64,000 nucleotides of DNA from Blepharisma stoltei (lineage: Eukaryota; Ciliophora; Heterotrichea; Heterotrichida; Blepharismidae): assembly GCA_914767885.1 (NCBI GenBank), contig CAJZBQ010000053.1:1152501-1216500 (forward strand), in the 5' to 3' direction. Position 1 is the first letter of the stretch, and every line of letters begins with the position of its first letter. The notes beneath the pieces were generated by a model, which was not told where the DNA came from, made no database searches, and saw nothing but the letters and a program-made list of their open reading frames with translations. Of this stretch, positions 9,671-20,623 are shown piece by piece. The translations under genes and the position numbers were made by a program.

Positions 9671-12600
9671 TTAACTCTCTTGAAAAAACTCTGCTGCACT
9701 TTCCCACAAGTACCTTGGAAATCGGTTAGTAAATACAAGCTTCAAAGACGCTGCAGCAAGAATGGATTTCGACGAAGAATTCGAGCTTGAAATTGACAAT
9801 GATTTTTTAGACCTTATCACATCTTTTTTCTCCTCTTCAATAGGTGGATCATGAATTGGATAATATTGGCACTGCTGAGTAATATAAGTTGACAGCATAT
9901 CCACGCTCATTTCTTGCTGCAAAATTGATAAATTATGGCTGTGTTTATAACATATTGAAATTAAAGTAGGGAAAAGCACATTTGTGTATTTCTTATCAGT
10001 AAAATATGCAAAAGGCAGCCCACACAATCTTTGCAAAATAGAAGTTTCCCCTAAATTCATCATGTCCTGGTTTTTTGTGTTTTGGGTTACAAAGTACCCA
10101 ATTAGCAGTATAACTTCATGTAATAGTTCTCGGACATCTTCTAGCCCAGAATCTATATGTTCTGTGCAGTATCTTAATATGTAATTAAACAAATGATACA
10201 TCTGGTCGGGTGCATGATATTTGAGTAGAACATGACTTTTTTCTGGATATTTGGTCAAATGAGATGCTCTCTTAGAAAATTTTAATTAAATGTCTTATTA
10301 GGAAAAAAATCAACCAAGAAAATTGTTAGACTGCCAATCTGGTCATAATATTCTTCACTTGACAACATTTCTTGAAGCAGAGGCAGATGAAGCCTTGCTA
10401 AATTATTCAAAAATCGCATTGATAATATTGAAACTGCCAAAGAAGTCTGAGGAATCACCCTTGGAGCTTGCTGCTTTGGAGGACCATCATTAAGCAGTAA
10501 ACATAAAAGCAAATACGGAATCCCAGCCAGCTCAGACTCTTTGAAAATATAAATAAAATTATCTGTTAAAAATGTAGAAACCTCATAGGCAGGTTTATTT
10601 CCAAGACCCCAGCCGTGAAAAGTGTTCAAGGACTCTAAAAATCCTACACATTTTAAAAGCAGTAAGGAAAAATTATTGGACGTCAAATCTAATGGTCTCT
10701 GCAAAAGATGAAGCTTTTGCCGAAGTAAGGAAAGCAAGCCACAGTTTAATAAATAATCAATATATAGCTCTCTAAGCTCTCTATATTCAGCTTGGAGCCT
10801 ATGCTTAAGGTGGATTGTGAGTATGTGGAAAAGCTGGGACAGGTAGGTTAATTCCATAATTGCTTTAGGAGGTTTTTCTAAAATTCAGCAGACTAAGTCT
10901 ACAAGAGGGATCAGCCGATTTGTGATGATCATATATGTGCGGTTTTCACTAAGCCCAGAAAAGATTGCTAAAAATTTGGAGCCAACTTCCAACAGGCCTA
11001 AAATGTATTTCATTTCGTGCTTTGGGCAATTTTTAACTTTTTTATTAATCTTTTGCAATTTTATCAATATTTTTTTGGTAGCTGCTATTGTATTTTTTAC
11101 CATTTTTTATAGAAAATAGGACTACTCTTATATGAGTAGCTATATTAATTAGCAAATTATTTTGCCTTCAATTATAATGATTTCCATTAAACAAGGAATA
11201 AATTTCAGCTGCCTTATCACATGCAAATCAGCCTCTTTTCTCTGATCAAGTATTTTTATTGTATCTTTCAATATACTATCAATTTGTCCATAATCAATAA
11301 CATTATTCGCAATGCACTTCTCAAAATCGATCCCCAGCTTTTGTATTCTATTTTTATTCACCCCAGACGTTTCTCTCCCCATAATGCACACTTTTTCATG
11401 TTTTTGGCATCTATTCGTCAACATCTGCTTGACTTTTTTCATTCTTTTTTTTACATAAAGGTCTCTTTGCTGCTCTAAATCTTGAGAGCTTGTCAGCATA
11501 ATGACAGGGTCTGATAAGTTTCCTTGGACGAGAAATCTACGCAGCTCATCTTGATGTCTGTCTGAATTTATGTGCTCTTCTGGGCTGGAGTCTGTGGGGA
11601 TTTCAAAATTGCAAACAGAGCATCATAAATATCTCTGCTGAAATATTTTTTGTTTTTGGATTTTGCCTTTTTTCATGTTGAAAGTCATTTTTACGTTGGG
11701 GTCTTTGTGTGTGCTTCAGACTCTGTAGGCTCAGAGTTTTGGAACGTCGTCGACTGAAGAGGTAGAGCTGCTGTCTCAGCTTTCGTTTTCTTTTTCTTCA
11801 ACTATTTCAGTTTCGTCGCGGGACTTTATACTTATGCTGCTTCTATAGGTTCTTTCGCCGCCGCGTTTGCCGAGTTCTTCTGCTTTTGTTTTCTTTTCTT
11901 CTAAAAATTTATAATCATTTTAATTTTAATTCTATTGGTAAGCATATAAAAATGCTAATTTAGTCTTAATATAATAATTTATTATTCGAATCAGCCAAAT
12001 ACTGTATAATTCTACGATTTTCAGCTTCTTCTAGCTTCGTTTTCGCTGACATCCACTTATTTCCCCTTTCCGACTGCAGCGCAAGTCTTCTTTTCTCTGC
12101 AGCTTCTTCTTTCTGTATTCTTTCTGCCTGTTTTTGTTTAATACTCTGCAAGGCTTTCGTTCTTCTTTCCCTTGTATCTTCTATTTTCTGGTCAATCGTC
12201 ATCTTTTTATCCTCTGCTTGCAGCTCTAGTATAAACGCAACCTCATTCGGCTTCGAATTTTCGGTTTTAGCCCTATTCCTGATCTGGCTTAAGTGTGCTT
12301 CATACCTTTCATCAGCCTTGCTTTGTTTTAACAAAATTTGCAGCTCAATTGCTCTTTTTTTATCCTCATTAATCTTTTTCGGCTCCATGTCAAATGACAG
12401 TGGATTTTTGACAGTGTGCATTTCATCGAAATGCATTTGGTCGAAAATTTTAATAATGCGGCATTTGGCTGAAAATTAAAGGGTTTTTTCGGTCAAATGT
12501 CTGGGTGAAATGGACACTATCAAAAAGGCAATGTCATTTGACCTGCACCTATCTTTTCGATTTCCTCTTTTATTTTTCTCATTTTCCTCTGCTTTTGTAA

Positions 12601-13633
12601 AGCGACGTCTTGCCTTTTCATGTCAATAAGGCTACGTTTTCATTCAGCGCGCTTTTGTTTGTCGTCAATTTTCTGCTTGACCTCTACAGGGCTTGGTTTT
12701 TCTCTGAATAGTTTTTCTTCAAGCTTTCTGATCCGGTCTACTCTTCCAGGAGAAAGTGATTTGCAGCGTTTGTCGGAATCAAAAGAAATGACGGAGAGTT
12801 CTTCTCAGCTTTCTTCTTCAATTTCGTCACTTTCTTCAGCAGCTCTTTCTCGGATCAGAAGGACTAAGGCTTGGACAGGACTTAAGCCATCGTCTAAATA
12901 CTGTCTTAAAAGCTCACCGTCGACACTTCCGGAAGGATCAGAAATATCAACGCTTGTGTTCCCGCTTTGCTTTTGTCGCAAATTTCTAAATTCTTCTAAC
13001 TCCCCCCCCCTCCGTGAGTGAACAAAAAAATTTTGTTCACTCACGGAGGGGTTTAATTTTTTTTTTAAAAAAATTTATATATAAATTTTATAAAAAATAT
13101 TTTTTTTTCGAAATTTTAAAAAAAACCCTAATTCGTAAAAATTGGAAAGCAAATGTTAATTTAATTTATAAAGTTTATGTTTTAAAAAGCGATTCGTTTA
13201 AAATTAAACAGAATTAGCTCTAGATTTCATTATACTAATTATCATTTATATATCAAATTTTTTTTTCCATAAAAAATTTTTGTTATCTCACGGAGGGTGG
13301 GTTTTTGTGCAAAAAATAGCGATTTTTCTAATGGTTTTGTTCACTCACAGAGGGGGGGAGTAAGGAATGTTCGAGGGTTTCTATAGCGCCATCAGTAAAT
13401 GCTGAGAAATTTTCGTTAGTGCACATTGTGAAGAGATCTTCAATAGCATTGTTAAGATGCCGAAAAAGGTGAATTCAGTTTTCGACTTGATTACTGTAAT
13501 CTTGAATTGGCTTTTTGGGGGCAGAACCGGTCTTTTTAGGAGGGTTTGAGCATGATGGAATCTTGCTGGAATTGATCTGAGGGGTTGAAGGAGGTGTTTT
13601 TTTGGGAAGTTTAGGTGATTTTTTCTTGTCCAT
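9671..13633 (-). CDS. SCAPER: SCAPER homologue (cyclin A-associated ER protein family)
   Basis: The N-terminus (begins MDKKKSPKLP) contains a helical segment, about residues 45-80 (YSNQVENWIHLFRHLNNAIE), resembling the SCAPER N-terminal domain. A long Lys/Glu-rich coiled coil follows, then a C2H2 finger (WCSVCNFEIPTDSS…HINSDRH), then a leucine-rich helical C-terminal domain ending FFQES. That order fits SCAPER. Removing 12999-13362, 11912-11969 and 11098-11157 joins exons in frame. Two short stretches stay unresolved: 12437-12545 (a GGTCAAATG…CATTTGACC inverted repeat interrupts the frame) and about 10259-10285. Both may be extra short IESs or sequence errors. SCAPER proteins are implicated in cell-cycle control and cilia. 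Confidence 0.75.
11098..11157. other. Short IES, about 60 bp, in SCAPER
   Basis: TA-bounded AT-rich stretch with stops, containing the palindrome ACTACTCTTATATGAGTAG. Removal joins …EGKI/KNTIAAT… in frame. It is too long for the 15-nt introns of this genome. Confidence 0.7.
11912..11969. other. Short IES, about 58 bp, in SCAPER
   Basis: TA-bounded AT-rich stretch carrying a stop. Removal joins …NNKLLY/KFLEEKK… in frame and continues the coiled coil. Confidence 0.7.
12999..13362 (-). mobile_element. Family A MITE/IES (364 bp) in SCAPER
   Basis: TA-bounded, with CTCCGTGAGTGAACAAAA palindromic ends and the shared AT-rich core (GAATTAGCTCTAGA..TCATTATACTAATTATC). Excision restores …ETLEHSL/EEFRNL…. 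Confidence 0.93.
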
Positions 13634-13880
13634 TTTAGAAATGATTTACTAATAGATGCTTATGCGATTTAATGAATTTTTGTGATTTGTAATAATATCA
13701 TAATATATGAGATACTATTTATAAAAGAGAAATTATTTAAAACATCGTATTAATTTAGATAAATTTATTGTATATAAGCTAACATGTATTATTAGCGTTT
13801 TTTATTATATAAATACCTTTTCTTGCATATAAAATCAAAATTTCTTATTGATATGATTTATTATGCGTTTTTGTATAAAA

Positions 13881-16800
13881 ATGACTGTCTGAAGACTTTT
13901 ATTTCTCATCTTCCACATAGTATCCTCAGATGACATTGATATCCCAATAAACGACAAAAACGTTTACGATTACATTGAGCTTGAAAATGGTCTTAAATGT
14001 GTCGTTATCTCTTGTGCTGAATGCCCTGAAGCTGCAGCATCTTTATCAGTCGGTGTAGGCTCAAACCAAGACCGAATCCCAGGTCTCGCTCACTTTGTAG
14101 AGCATATGCTATTTTACAGCTCAAAATCTTACCCAACAGAAGACTATTTACGTACCTTTGTGAATTCCCATTCAGGTGACACAAATGCGTATACTGATAA
14201 AGAAGAAACTAATTATTATTTAACTATCAGCAATGACGCATTAGAAGAGTGCCTAAAAATATTTTCCAAAGCCTTTGTCGAGCCTATTTTTGTTGAAAAT
14301 GCAGTTAATAGAGAAATAAAAGCTGTCAATTCTGAACATGATAAAAATCGTTATGACGACACTTGAAGAATGGCAAGATTAACAGAAATTTTAGCTGGAG
14401 AAAATCATCCAATAAGCCATTTTGCGACTGGGACTAATAAAACTTTGAAAGGTGAAGGAATTGTAAGAGAAGTCCAAAAATTTTTTGATGATTACTATTT
14501 GGCAGAAAATATGAATTTGGTTATTTATGGGAAATACTCAGTTGAAAAACTTCTGGAGCTTGCTGTGGAGTATTTCTCTGATATTCCAAGTGGCAGAAAT
14601 GAGTTTTTTTATGAAAAACCATATTTAGAAGCAGGGAAAATAGTAGTTGCACCATTAATGGCAGAAGGGTCAGTTATGAATATTTTTTGGGCATTTCCTT
14701 CGGAATTTAAAAATTATCAGTATCAGCCATGCCATTTTATTTCGTATTTGTTAAGTTATAATGGGAAGAATAGTGTTCCTTCAACACTTTCAGACTATAT
14801 AACGTATTTAGAGTCTTATGCAGCCATGACTTATTCAGATTTTTCATTAATTGAAGTCAAAATTACACTAACTGAAAAAGGCCTTGACCAATGGAAATAT
14901 ATTGCTGAGTGTGTTATTGCATATGTGGAACAGCTTAAGCAACTATCGTTTGATGAGCTAAAAATGCTTTGAAATGACTACAGCCAAATTTCTCAATTAA
15001 ACTTTGATTATTCGGAGTTTTCCTCACCAGATGATAATTAATATAGTTGTAGCGACGAAATGTGTCCATGATAACCTCACCAATTTGGGGTGTCAAAAAT
15101 TTTTTATAGCCTAAACCAAGGCTAATCCTAACCCTTAGCTTCCTAAGAGCGGCTATATGGGGTGGGTAAGTCTTGGGAGAAATCCGAGTCAAGGTATTAG
15201 TTATCCGATGAGTTTTGGGCCACGGATTCTTTCTCTGCCGGTTCTGGAGGGTTGTAGTTCTTTTTTCCTGGGTGTAACCTCCATCAAGGTGGCCAGCAGG
15301 AAGCATTAGGCTGATCTTTGTCTCCATAGCACCCAAATGGCGCAGAGCAAGAAGAGTCTTTCTAACCCGTCGAGACTCAGGGATATCGGTGCGAGCTCCA
15401 GGCCCAGGAGTAGACTGCTGTTGAGACAAGATTCAGTCAACTGAAATTTCTCTGGCAAGCAGGTTTTAGTGTTCGCATGCGCATGGAGGCATCATAACTT
15501 AAAACTTTAAACCCTTTAATCTTAACCTCACCAGATGACGAAATAACTTTAATTTCTTCTAGCATGCATAATTTCCCAAAAAAGCATTATGTTTCTGGTT
15601 TTACTATAAAAGAAAAATTTGATTATAAGCTGATTACTCAAACACTAAAAATGATGACTTCTGATAATATTTTTATCGTATTTATGTCAAGTACTTTTGA
15701 AAAAGGGGCCATTTTTGATGGCTCTGCCTTGGAGTTTTCATCTCATGAGCCATATTATGATTTTGACTATGATATTTTACAAATCCACTTGACTAAAAGT
15801 GACAATAAATTTAGCGTTATTGAAATAAATAAAAGCATTCCTTCTGATTTAAGCATTTTATCGTGCAAAGATTGCTCCTTATCTGTGGTCCAGCTTAAAA
15901 AGTCAGATAATAGCTTGCAGATGTGGTATAAATTTGATGATTCTTTTAGCCAGCCAAAAGTAATAATCAGCTTTATCCTTTTTTCAAGTTCAGATTCTGT
16001 GCTAACTCATACTATTAATAAGCAAATTCTTGCTTATTCGTGGCAGGTTTTGGCACAAAAATTTTCAAATAATGAATAAATCGAAATTTGCTTTTGGGTA
16101 AATGCATTTTTTCACGTTTTATCTAAAAAGCCCCAAATATCGATCTATTACATAAAATTTACTATTTGAATTTTTTTTGCAAAAATCAAGAATTTGCTTA
16201 TTACTGTGTAAGAGATATCCATTCTGAATTAACTGAAAGAATCATTTCTGAAGAGCTTGCAATGTTTTTAGCATCTGGATTTGTTGCTAATATTAAATCA
16301 GAGTATTCAGGAATAAGTGTGACTTTGATAGGCTGGCGTGACAAAATGCAGGAATTTTTAGAGGAAGTCATAAAAATCCTTTCTAAGCCAAATCTCTCCA
16401 AAATTAATGCAATTGCTGAATATTTAAATGACCAATATAACTCAGCTAGTAACGAGCAAGCATATATGCTTGCTTAATCCCTCCTCCAAGAGCGAACAAA
16501 ACCACTCGAAAAATCCCTATATTTTTGCCCAAAAGCCTCTCCATGAGCGAACAAAAAATTTTGATATATAAGTGATAATTAGTGTAATGAAATCTCTTGC
16601 TAATTCTAAATAATTTTAAACAGCTTAAATTTTTTAAAATAAATTTTACAAATTGAATTAATATTTGCTTTGGATTTTTTTTAAATTTTGAAAAAAATTA
16701 ACCCTTCCATGAGCGAAAAAAATTGTTTTGTTCACTCATCGAGGGAGTTATGAAAAATTAGCTAACATTATTTTAGAAGACTATTACACATATCCAGAAA

Positions 16801-17918
16801 AGCTTGAAATTTTGGAAAATTTTGAGCTCAAAGATTTCATTAACTATCTCGAAGAAATTCAAAACGCAAATATTGACCTTTTTGTTTATGGAAACGTTTT
16901 GCAGAGCCATGCTCAAAATTACAAAGAAATAATATGCAGTTATTTTGAGCCATCAGAAAAAAATACAAGAAAATACCCTCAAGCTGTCTCTGTGTCTGGA
17001 GGTGCAATTTCAATAGATACTTCCATTTCTAATCATTGTATTTTTAATTGGTATGATTTTGGGTATTATGATCCTACAACTTTTGCAATATTAAAAGTCC
17101 TTACTCCCTCCCCCTCCGTGAGTGAACAAAACCATTAGAAAAATCGCTAATTTTTGCCCAAAAACCCACCCTCCATGAGTGAACAAAAATTTTTTTAAAT
17201 AGAAAAATTTTTTATGGAAAAAAATTTTGATATATAAGCGATAATTAGTATAATGAAATATAGAGCTAATTCTGTTTAATTTTAAACAAATTGCTTTTTT
17301 AAAAACATAAATTTTATAAATTAAATTAATATTTGCTTTCCAATTTTTGCAAATTAGGATTTTTTTTAAATTTCGAAAAAAAAAAATTCTATAAAATTTA
17401 TAACAAAAAAATTTTGTTCACTCACGGAGGGGGGAGTTAGCGCAAAATCATCTGATGAAGCTTTTAAAGTTTTAAGGACAAATTACCAGCTTGGATATGC
17501 AGTAATTTCTGATGTCATTGATAAATTTGGGGTAAATATATTATACGTTGCAGTCCAAGGGACATATAAAAATCCTCCTGATATGGACGAAATTATAGAA
17601 ATTTTTTGAGATGATTTTGAGTTTTTGCCTGAAGATATGTGCCTTGTTGATATGGTGGCTGAAAATTTGCTGTGAAAATATGAGTCGATGGAAGCTGAAC
17701 ATGAATTTTTGTGGACAGAAATTTCAAATGGAAGAAGGGAATTTGAGCACAATAAGAGTTTAGCAGAAAAAGTAAGACAAGTGACATATGAAGATATAAA
17801 TAAAGTTTTGGAAATTATTAGAAGTGATGGAGCGGATTTAAGCATTCAAATATATTTACAAGGATCTGAGCCAAGCAATATTAATGTTGGCCTGAATTAT
17901 AATAAATCAAAATTGTAA
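13881..17918 (+). CDS. M16 (insulinase-type) zinc metallopeptidase, paralogue 2
   Basis: Removing 15035-15538, 16005-16210, 16477-16750 and 17104-17439 leaves 2718 nt, 905 residues. I chose ATG 13881 because MTVWRLLFLIFHIVSS is a clean signal peptide; an in-frame ATG at 13863 is possible. The zinc motif is HFVEHMLFYSS. The protein parallels the paralogue at 9567-5818 from end to end, but its insertions fall at different sites, so both the alignment and the frame confirm each join. TGA is Trp at several sites. It is divergent from SCAPER across about 250 bp. Confidence 0.93.
15035..15538 (+). mobile_element. Retroelement-like insertion (504 bp) in M16 paralogue 2
   Basis: Flanked by a perfect 13-bp direct repeat CCTCACCAGATGA. 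The body is more GC-rich than the host gene. The right end is a degenerate repeat tail (CTTAAAACTTTAAACCC…TCTTAA). Removing the body with one repeat yields …SEFSSPDD/EITLISS…, which aligns with FKFSTPGELVSVISS in the paralogue. Part of a 164-codon minus-strand open frame crosses it but looks fortuitous. Confidence 0.82.
16005..16210. mobile_element. Family E IES (206 bp) in M16 paralogue 2
   Basis: TA-bounded. The left subterminal region is a palindrome (AATAAGCAAATTCTTGCTTATT) and the right end repeats AAGAATTTGCTTATT. Removal gives …SSDSVL/RDIHSEL…, matching the paralogue. A second copy lies at 62765. Confidence 0.88.
16477..16750 (+). mobile_element. Diverged family A MITE/IES (274 bp)
   Basis: The ends keep the AAGAGCGAACAAAACC form of the family A motif, and the core keeps AGTGATAATTAGTGTAATG. 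TA-bounded. Excision restores …YMLA/YEKLANIILEDYY…. Confidence 0.88.
17104..17439 (+). mobile_element. Family A MITE/IES (336 bp)
   Basis: Typical family A ends and core, but the inner palindrome at the right end is shortened. TA-bounded. Excision restores …AILKVL/SAKSSDEAFKVL…. Confidence 0.92.
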
Positions 17919-18017
17919 ATATAATTTTTAATTATTCTAATGAAGATTCAAATGAATAGAAATTATTACATTTATCGGCCTAGAAATATAATTAATAAAC
18001 CAAATCTTATCTATTCC

Positions 18018-18974
18018 TTAAAATCCCATCCCCATTCCTGGCATCCCACCCATCATTTGTGGAGGAAAGACTCTTGCCATTACAGCGTTAAGTCTATCTC
18101 TGATATCAGCCCATTCAGCTTCTGTATCAATTCCATACTTGACTAATCCCTGTGCTATTTCATTTTCGTCATATCCGTATTTCTTCATTATTTCATCACC
18201 TTCTCTGATCTTAAATAAAATGAAATCTTCCCCACTTCTTGGTGGATGGCTATTTAAATAATCATCAAGGTATGAACAAATATATTCCATAACTTCTCTC
18301 ATCTTTTCTTTAGTTAAACTTTCAGGAATTTCCACATTACCTTGAAGGGTCTTTACAGCCATTTCTTCTAGTGCTCTTCCAACCTCAGGCACTGTTGCGT
18401 GCTTTCTGCAAGAATTTTGGAAAATCTCAGGGTTGAGTCCGTAGCTATGGCACACTTCTCCCGTGATTCTCATTAAAATTCCTTCCTGCTCTTGCAGCTG
18501 CTGATAAACCACCGCTTTCCACTTATTTTCATCTGTTTCATAAAACTGCTGTCTTAGCGCCATGAAATTTTTGTTGCTTTCCACGAGTTTTCTCTGTGCT
18601 ACATTGGTCATTTCATCAATAACTCTGATTAAATCAGCTTGCTCAATGGTGCCATTAGTCACTGTGACTTTTTGTGCTGGCCCTGAGCTTTTTAAGTGTT
18701 GTGACACATTGTCTACAGCGCTTCCAAGGTATCCAGTTGATTGAAGATTTTCATCAACCAAAAATTCAATCGAGTCTTCTTTATTTTCCAGGTAAGCTGT
18801 GAACAAATCAGAGTCGTTCTTGATGACAACATCGCGGAACTTCACCGTGAATTGGACAGCACCAGTCGTCCTGTAGACAGCGCTGAGGAGCTCTTCGAAG
18901 CTGATAGGAACTTCTTTAAGAGTGTTTGGCTCCTCGTCTTCCAATCTGATTCTAATGGTGACTTGTGGCTCCAT
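18018..18974 (-). CDS. Conserved-looking hypothetical with PB1-like N-terminus
   Basis: A single uninterrupted exon of 318 residues. Residues about 1-75 (starts MEPQVTIRIRLEDEEP) look like a PB1/ubiquitin-like fold. The middle is helical,  with a QEQEGILMRITGEVC segment. The end is a Met/Gly/Pro-rich tail (MMGGMPGMGMGF). I do not recognise the family and assign no function. The absence of any IES fits a short, clean gene. Confidence 0.7.
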   Translation of the reverse strand: MEPQVTIRIRLEDEEPNTLKEVPISFEELLSAVYRTTGAVQFTVKFRDVVIKNDSDLFTAYLENKEDSIEFLVDENLQSTGYLGSAVDNVSQHLKSSGPAQKVTVTNGTIEQADLIRVIDEMTNVAQRKLVESNKNFMALRQQFYETDENKWKAVVYQQLQEQEGILMRITGEVCHSYGLNPEIFQNSCRKHATVPEVGRALEEMAVKTLQGNVEIPESLTKEKMREVMEYICSYLDDYLNSHPPRSGEDFILFKIREGDEIMKKYGYDENEIAQGLVKYGIDTEAEWADIRDRLNAVMARVFPPQMMGGMPGMGMGF

Positions 18975-19115
18975 GATGAGACCTGATTTTTATTAGGAAA
19001 TTATGGGGATAAGAATGCTTATTAGAAGCTAGAAAACATGCAATAGCCCGAGATAGGCTAAAAATTGTGATTTATTAAATATTTATTTTTAAGAATTCTT
19101 AATATTTTACTTAAT

Positions 19116-19541
19116 ATGTCTGTGACACACTGCGCTTTATCAGGGCAGCCTCTTATTGACCCAGTGGTATCAGTAAAAACAGGCCATGTTTATGAAAGAT
19201 CAGCAATTACCAAATATATCCAAAGCACAGGAAGGTGTCCAATTACAAATGTAGAGCTTTCATTACCAGATATCATATCATTACAAGCAAATCCATCAGC
19301 TAAGCCAAGGCCTTTAAGCCAAAACTCTATTCCTGGACTAATAGACGCTTTCAAAAACGAATGAGATGCCGTTGTTATCGAAACCCACGAATTAAAAAAG
19401 TACATCGATGTGCTGAGACAAGAACTTTCGCATTCCCTATACCAATATGATGCTGCTTGCAGGGTAATTGCACGATTAGTTAAAGAAAAAGATGAGCTCG
19501 TGCATGCCCTTCAAGAGTTAAATAAAGAAGATAAAGAATAA
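19116..19541 (+). CDS. PRPF19: Prp19-like U-box protein lacking the WD40 domain
   Basis: 141 residues with one TGA (Trp) at about residue 84. It has the Prp19 U-box ([19 protein letters not shown]…[10 protein letters not shown]), the [18 protein letters not shown] linker type, and the Prp19 coiled-coil hallmark ([19 protein letters not shown]). The family is normally about 500 residues with a C-terminal WD40 propeller; here TAA follows the coiled coil and no WD40 frame follows nearby. Prp19 is an E3 ligase of the spliceosomal NTC complex. This could be a split gene, a paralogue or a truncated copy. Confidence 0.85.
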
Positions 19542-19623
19542 AGTTTGAAAATTAGATAAATTAATACACATTATATGAATTTTCTATTAGAATAAGAATT
19601 GTCTTCAATTATTGTGCCAATCT

Positions 19624-20478
19624 TTAGAAATTAAAAAATTTCTTATGCAATGGGATTTCTGGTTTTCCTAAATCTTTTATATGTAACAGTAATTTTTCAA
19701 TGTCAAAACTAATTCCTTTAAACTCCTCCGCTCTTTCTCCTATAGGATCGACGATTTTTGCATTAATAGACCTTACTTGAAAAGTCCTGAATTTTTCAAT
19801 TTGGTCTTTAATTTCCATTTTTCCAAGATCTTCTATATATTTTAGCTCTGCTTTATTGAACTTCAAAGCTGCTTGGAATTCTGCAGAAATTCCTTCAAGT
19901 TTTGACGTGATTGGCCTTATCATGCATTCTAGCTCTTCTAATAGTTCTAATTCTTTTTGGTCTAGTGCCTCTCTTACCTCTTGAATTTTTTCTTTGATGT
20001 TTATTACATATTCCTCTTTTTCTATATTTATTTTGTTATGTAATAAACCTATTCTATTCAGTGTGTCTTGAATTAATTTATTGGAATCTTTTAATTTCTT
20101 GCTTGCAGATTCCAATTTTTCTTTAGTGACTGGCGATATTGAACTGTCAGAAAGAGGGAGCACCCCATGCAAATTATGATACACTACACATTCTAAACAT
20201 AAAGCATAACTGCAGAGAGGGCAATAAAGATACCTAGGAGAGTGAGAACAGGGCTTTGAGGGTGCTGAATTTACTTGGAAAACTAAAAGATTCGTGGCTG
20301 CACTTGTTGAAGTTTTTCGGCATAAAGGACATTTAGATATTTGGGAAACACAGATTTTGCAAAATGTGTGGCCGCATGAGAGGATTAGTGGGAGATGGTC
20401 ATTGTGGGTGTATCTTGAATAACAAACAGGGCAGGTTGTTAATGTTTCCATTTCTAATATGCAGTATCTGCTTTGCAA
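19624..20478 (-). CDS. RING / B-box / coiled-coil protein (TRIM-like)
   Basis: 284 residues from the first ATG; an internal ATG at 20451 (METLTTCPVCYSRY) places the RING right at the N-terminus and may be the true start. RING: CPVC…CGHTFCKICVSQ…CPLCRK. A B-box-like Cys/His set follows (PCSHSPRYLYCPLC…CLECVVYHNLHG), then about 150 residues of coiled coil. The order is that of TRIM-type E3 ligases. No C-terminal PRY-SPRY domain. Divergent from TSR1. Confidence 0.8.
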   Translation of the reverse strand: MQSRYCILEMETLTTCPVCYSRYTHNDHLPLILSCGHTFCKICVSQISKCPLCRKTSTSAATNLLVFQVNSAPSKPCSHSPRYLYCPLCSYALCLECVVYHNLHGVLPLSDSSISPVTKEKLESASKKLKDSNKLIQDTLNRIGLLHNKINIEKEEYVINIKEKIQEVREALDQKELELLEELECMIRPITSKLEGISAEFQAALKFNKAELKYIEDLGKMEIKDQIEKFRTFQVRSINAKIVDPIGERAEEFKGISFDIEKLLLHIKDLGKPEIPLHKKFFNF

Positions 20479-20623
20479 TCACAAAATTTTAGTTTATTTT
20501 TAAAAATAATTTAGAATTAGCGATCTTTATGCTAGAAATTTATAAAAAAATTAGCCTACTTGGGAGTCTTATTTTATGCTATAATGAGCCATTTTGGCAT
20601 TAAAGCTAATTATGGTCTTATAA

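Noticed and set aside
14935-15429. 164-codon open frame on the minus strand, Arg/Pro-rich, across the retroelement in M16 paralogue 2
   Set aside because: It starts in the M16 exon side and ends inside the repeat, shows no domain, and overlaps confirmed coding sequence on the other strand.
17483-17845. 120-codon minus-strand frame opposite M16 paralogue 2
   Set aside because: It is antisense to a region that aligns with paralogue 1 in the plus frame.
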